Shown piece after piece: positions 32,459-32,475 of a stretch of DNA of 32,475 nucleotides (its first letter is position 1; each line of letters starts with the position of its first letter). Origin of the DNA: a virus; the IMG/VR virus record IMGVR_UViG_3300030430_004705, positions 4,279-36,753 of that record; one strand, given 5' to 3'. The notes beneath the pieces are model-generated. The model was not told the origin of the DNA, made no database searches, and saw nothing but the letters and a program-made list of their open reading frames with translations. Both the position numbers and the translations under genes were made by a program.

Positions 32459-32475
32459 TATATATATTATATATA
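32459..32475. other. Alternating A/T tract at the right window edge
   Basis: The last 17 bases are only A and T, mostly alternating. They lie upstream of the leftward exonuclease, so they may contain promoter-like TATA elements. They are also a typical place for an assembly to break. They resemble the A/T tract between the two terminase genes. Confidence 0.5.

Overview
The window looks like most or all of a tailed double-stranded DNA phage genome with a long, non-contractile (siphovirus-type) tail. DNA is strongly A+T-rich, genes are packed with ATGA/TAATG overlaps, and arginine is mostly AGA. Several small proteins (two lysine-rich ones, a short acidic-tailed one ending in WSCKAW, and fibre proteins with a 'lkvtGttTGv'-like N-terminus) resemble proteins I associate with marine phages of SAR11, cyanobacteria and other low-GC marine bacteria. 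The host is therefore probably a low-GC marine bacterium, but this is inference. No integrase, repressor, tRNA or CRISPR array is seen, so a lytic lifestyle is the simplest reading.

Layout. Positions 1-267 are a non-coding, repeat-rich leader between a possible leftward gene start at position 22 and the rightward late genes. The head and packaging block runs from about 0.27 to 6.4 kb: terminase small and large subunits, portal, a gpG/gp10-type morphogenesis protein, scaffold, major capsid protein with a clear hairpin terminator, and a decoration-like protein. From 6.4 to 14.6 kb the usual head-to-tail order is interrupted. This stretch holds a LamG lectin-like protein, a lysis cassette (M15 peptidase, XhlA-like and BhlA-like membrane proteins), four very basic small proteins, and a run of large fibre/appendage-like proteins with a 29-residue membrane micropeptide. 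Head-tail assembly resumes at 14.6 kb: connector, tail completion, tail tube, two-part tail assembly chaperone with a convincing -1 frameshift signal, 920-residue tape measure, a 1662-residue tail hub/tip protein, and a terminal tail protein carrying two dockerin-type calcium-binding repeats.

From 27.3 kb to the right edge all genes are leftward and form the DNA metabolism block. In transcription order these are a Cas4/RecB-like exonuclease (apparently missing its N-terminal part), a Rad52-type annealing protein, an SSB-like protein ending in DDSDIPF, a strong hairpin, a zinc-finger protein, an AbrB-like protein, a DnaB helicase, a zinc-ribbon protein, a RuvC-type resolvase, a PD-(D/E)XK nuclease and a small unknown. 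Exonuclease plus annealase plus SSB suggests recombination-linked replication. No DNA polymerase or primase is in the window, so these come from the host or from sequence outside it.

The points most worth following are the frameshift element at 17591-17649, the cassette of tiny basic proteins at 8902-9676, the dockerin repeats and other eukaryote- or Bacteroidetes-like adhesion modules on the virion, the 10-bp-phased TATCGT repeats before the terminase, and the structured RNA at 30628-30687.
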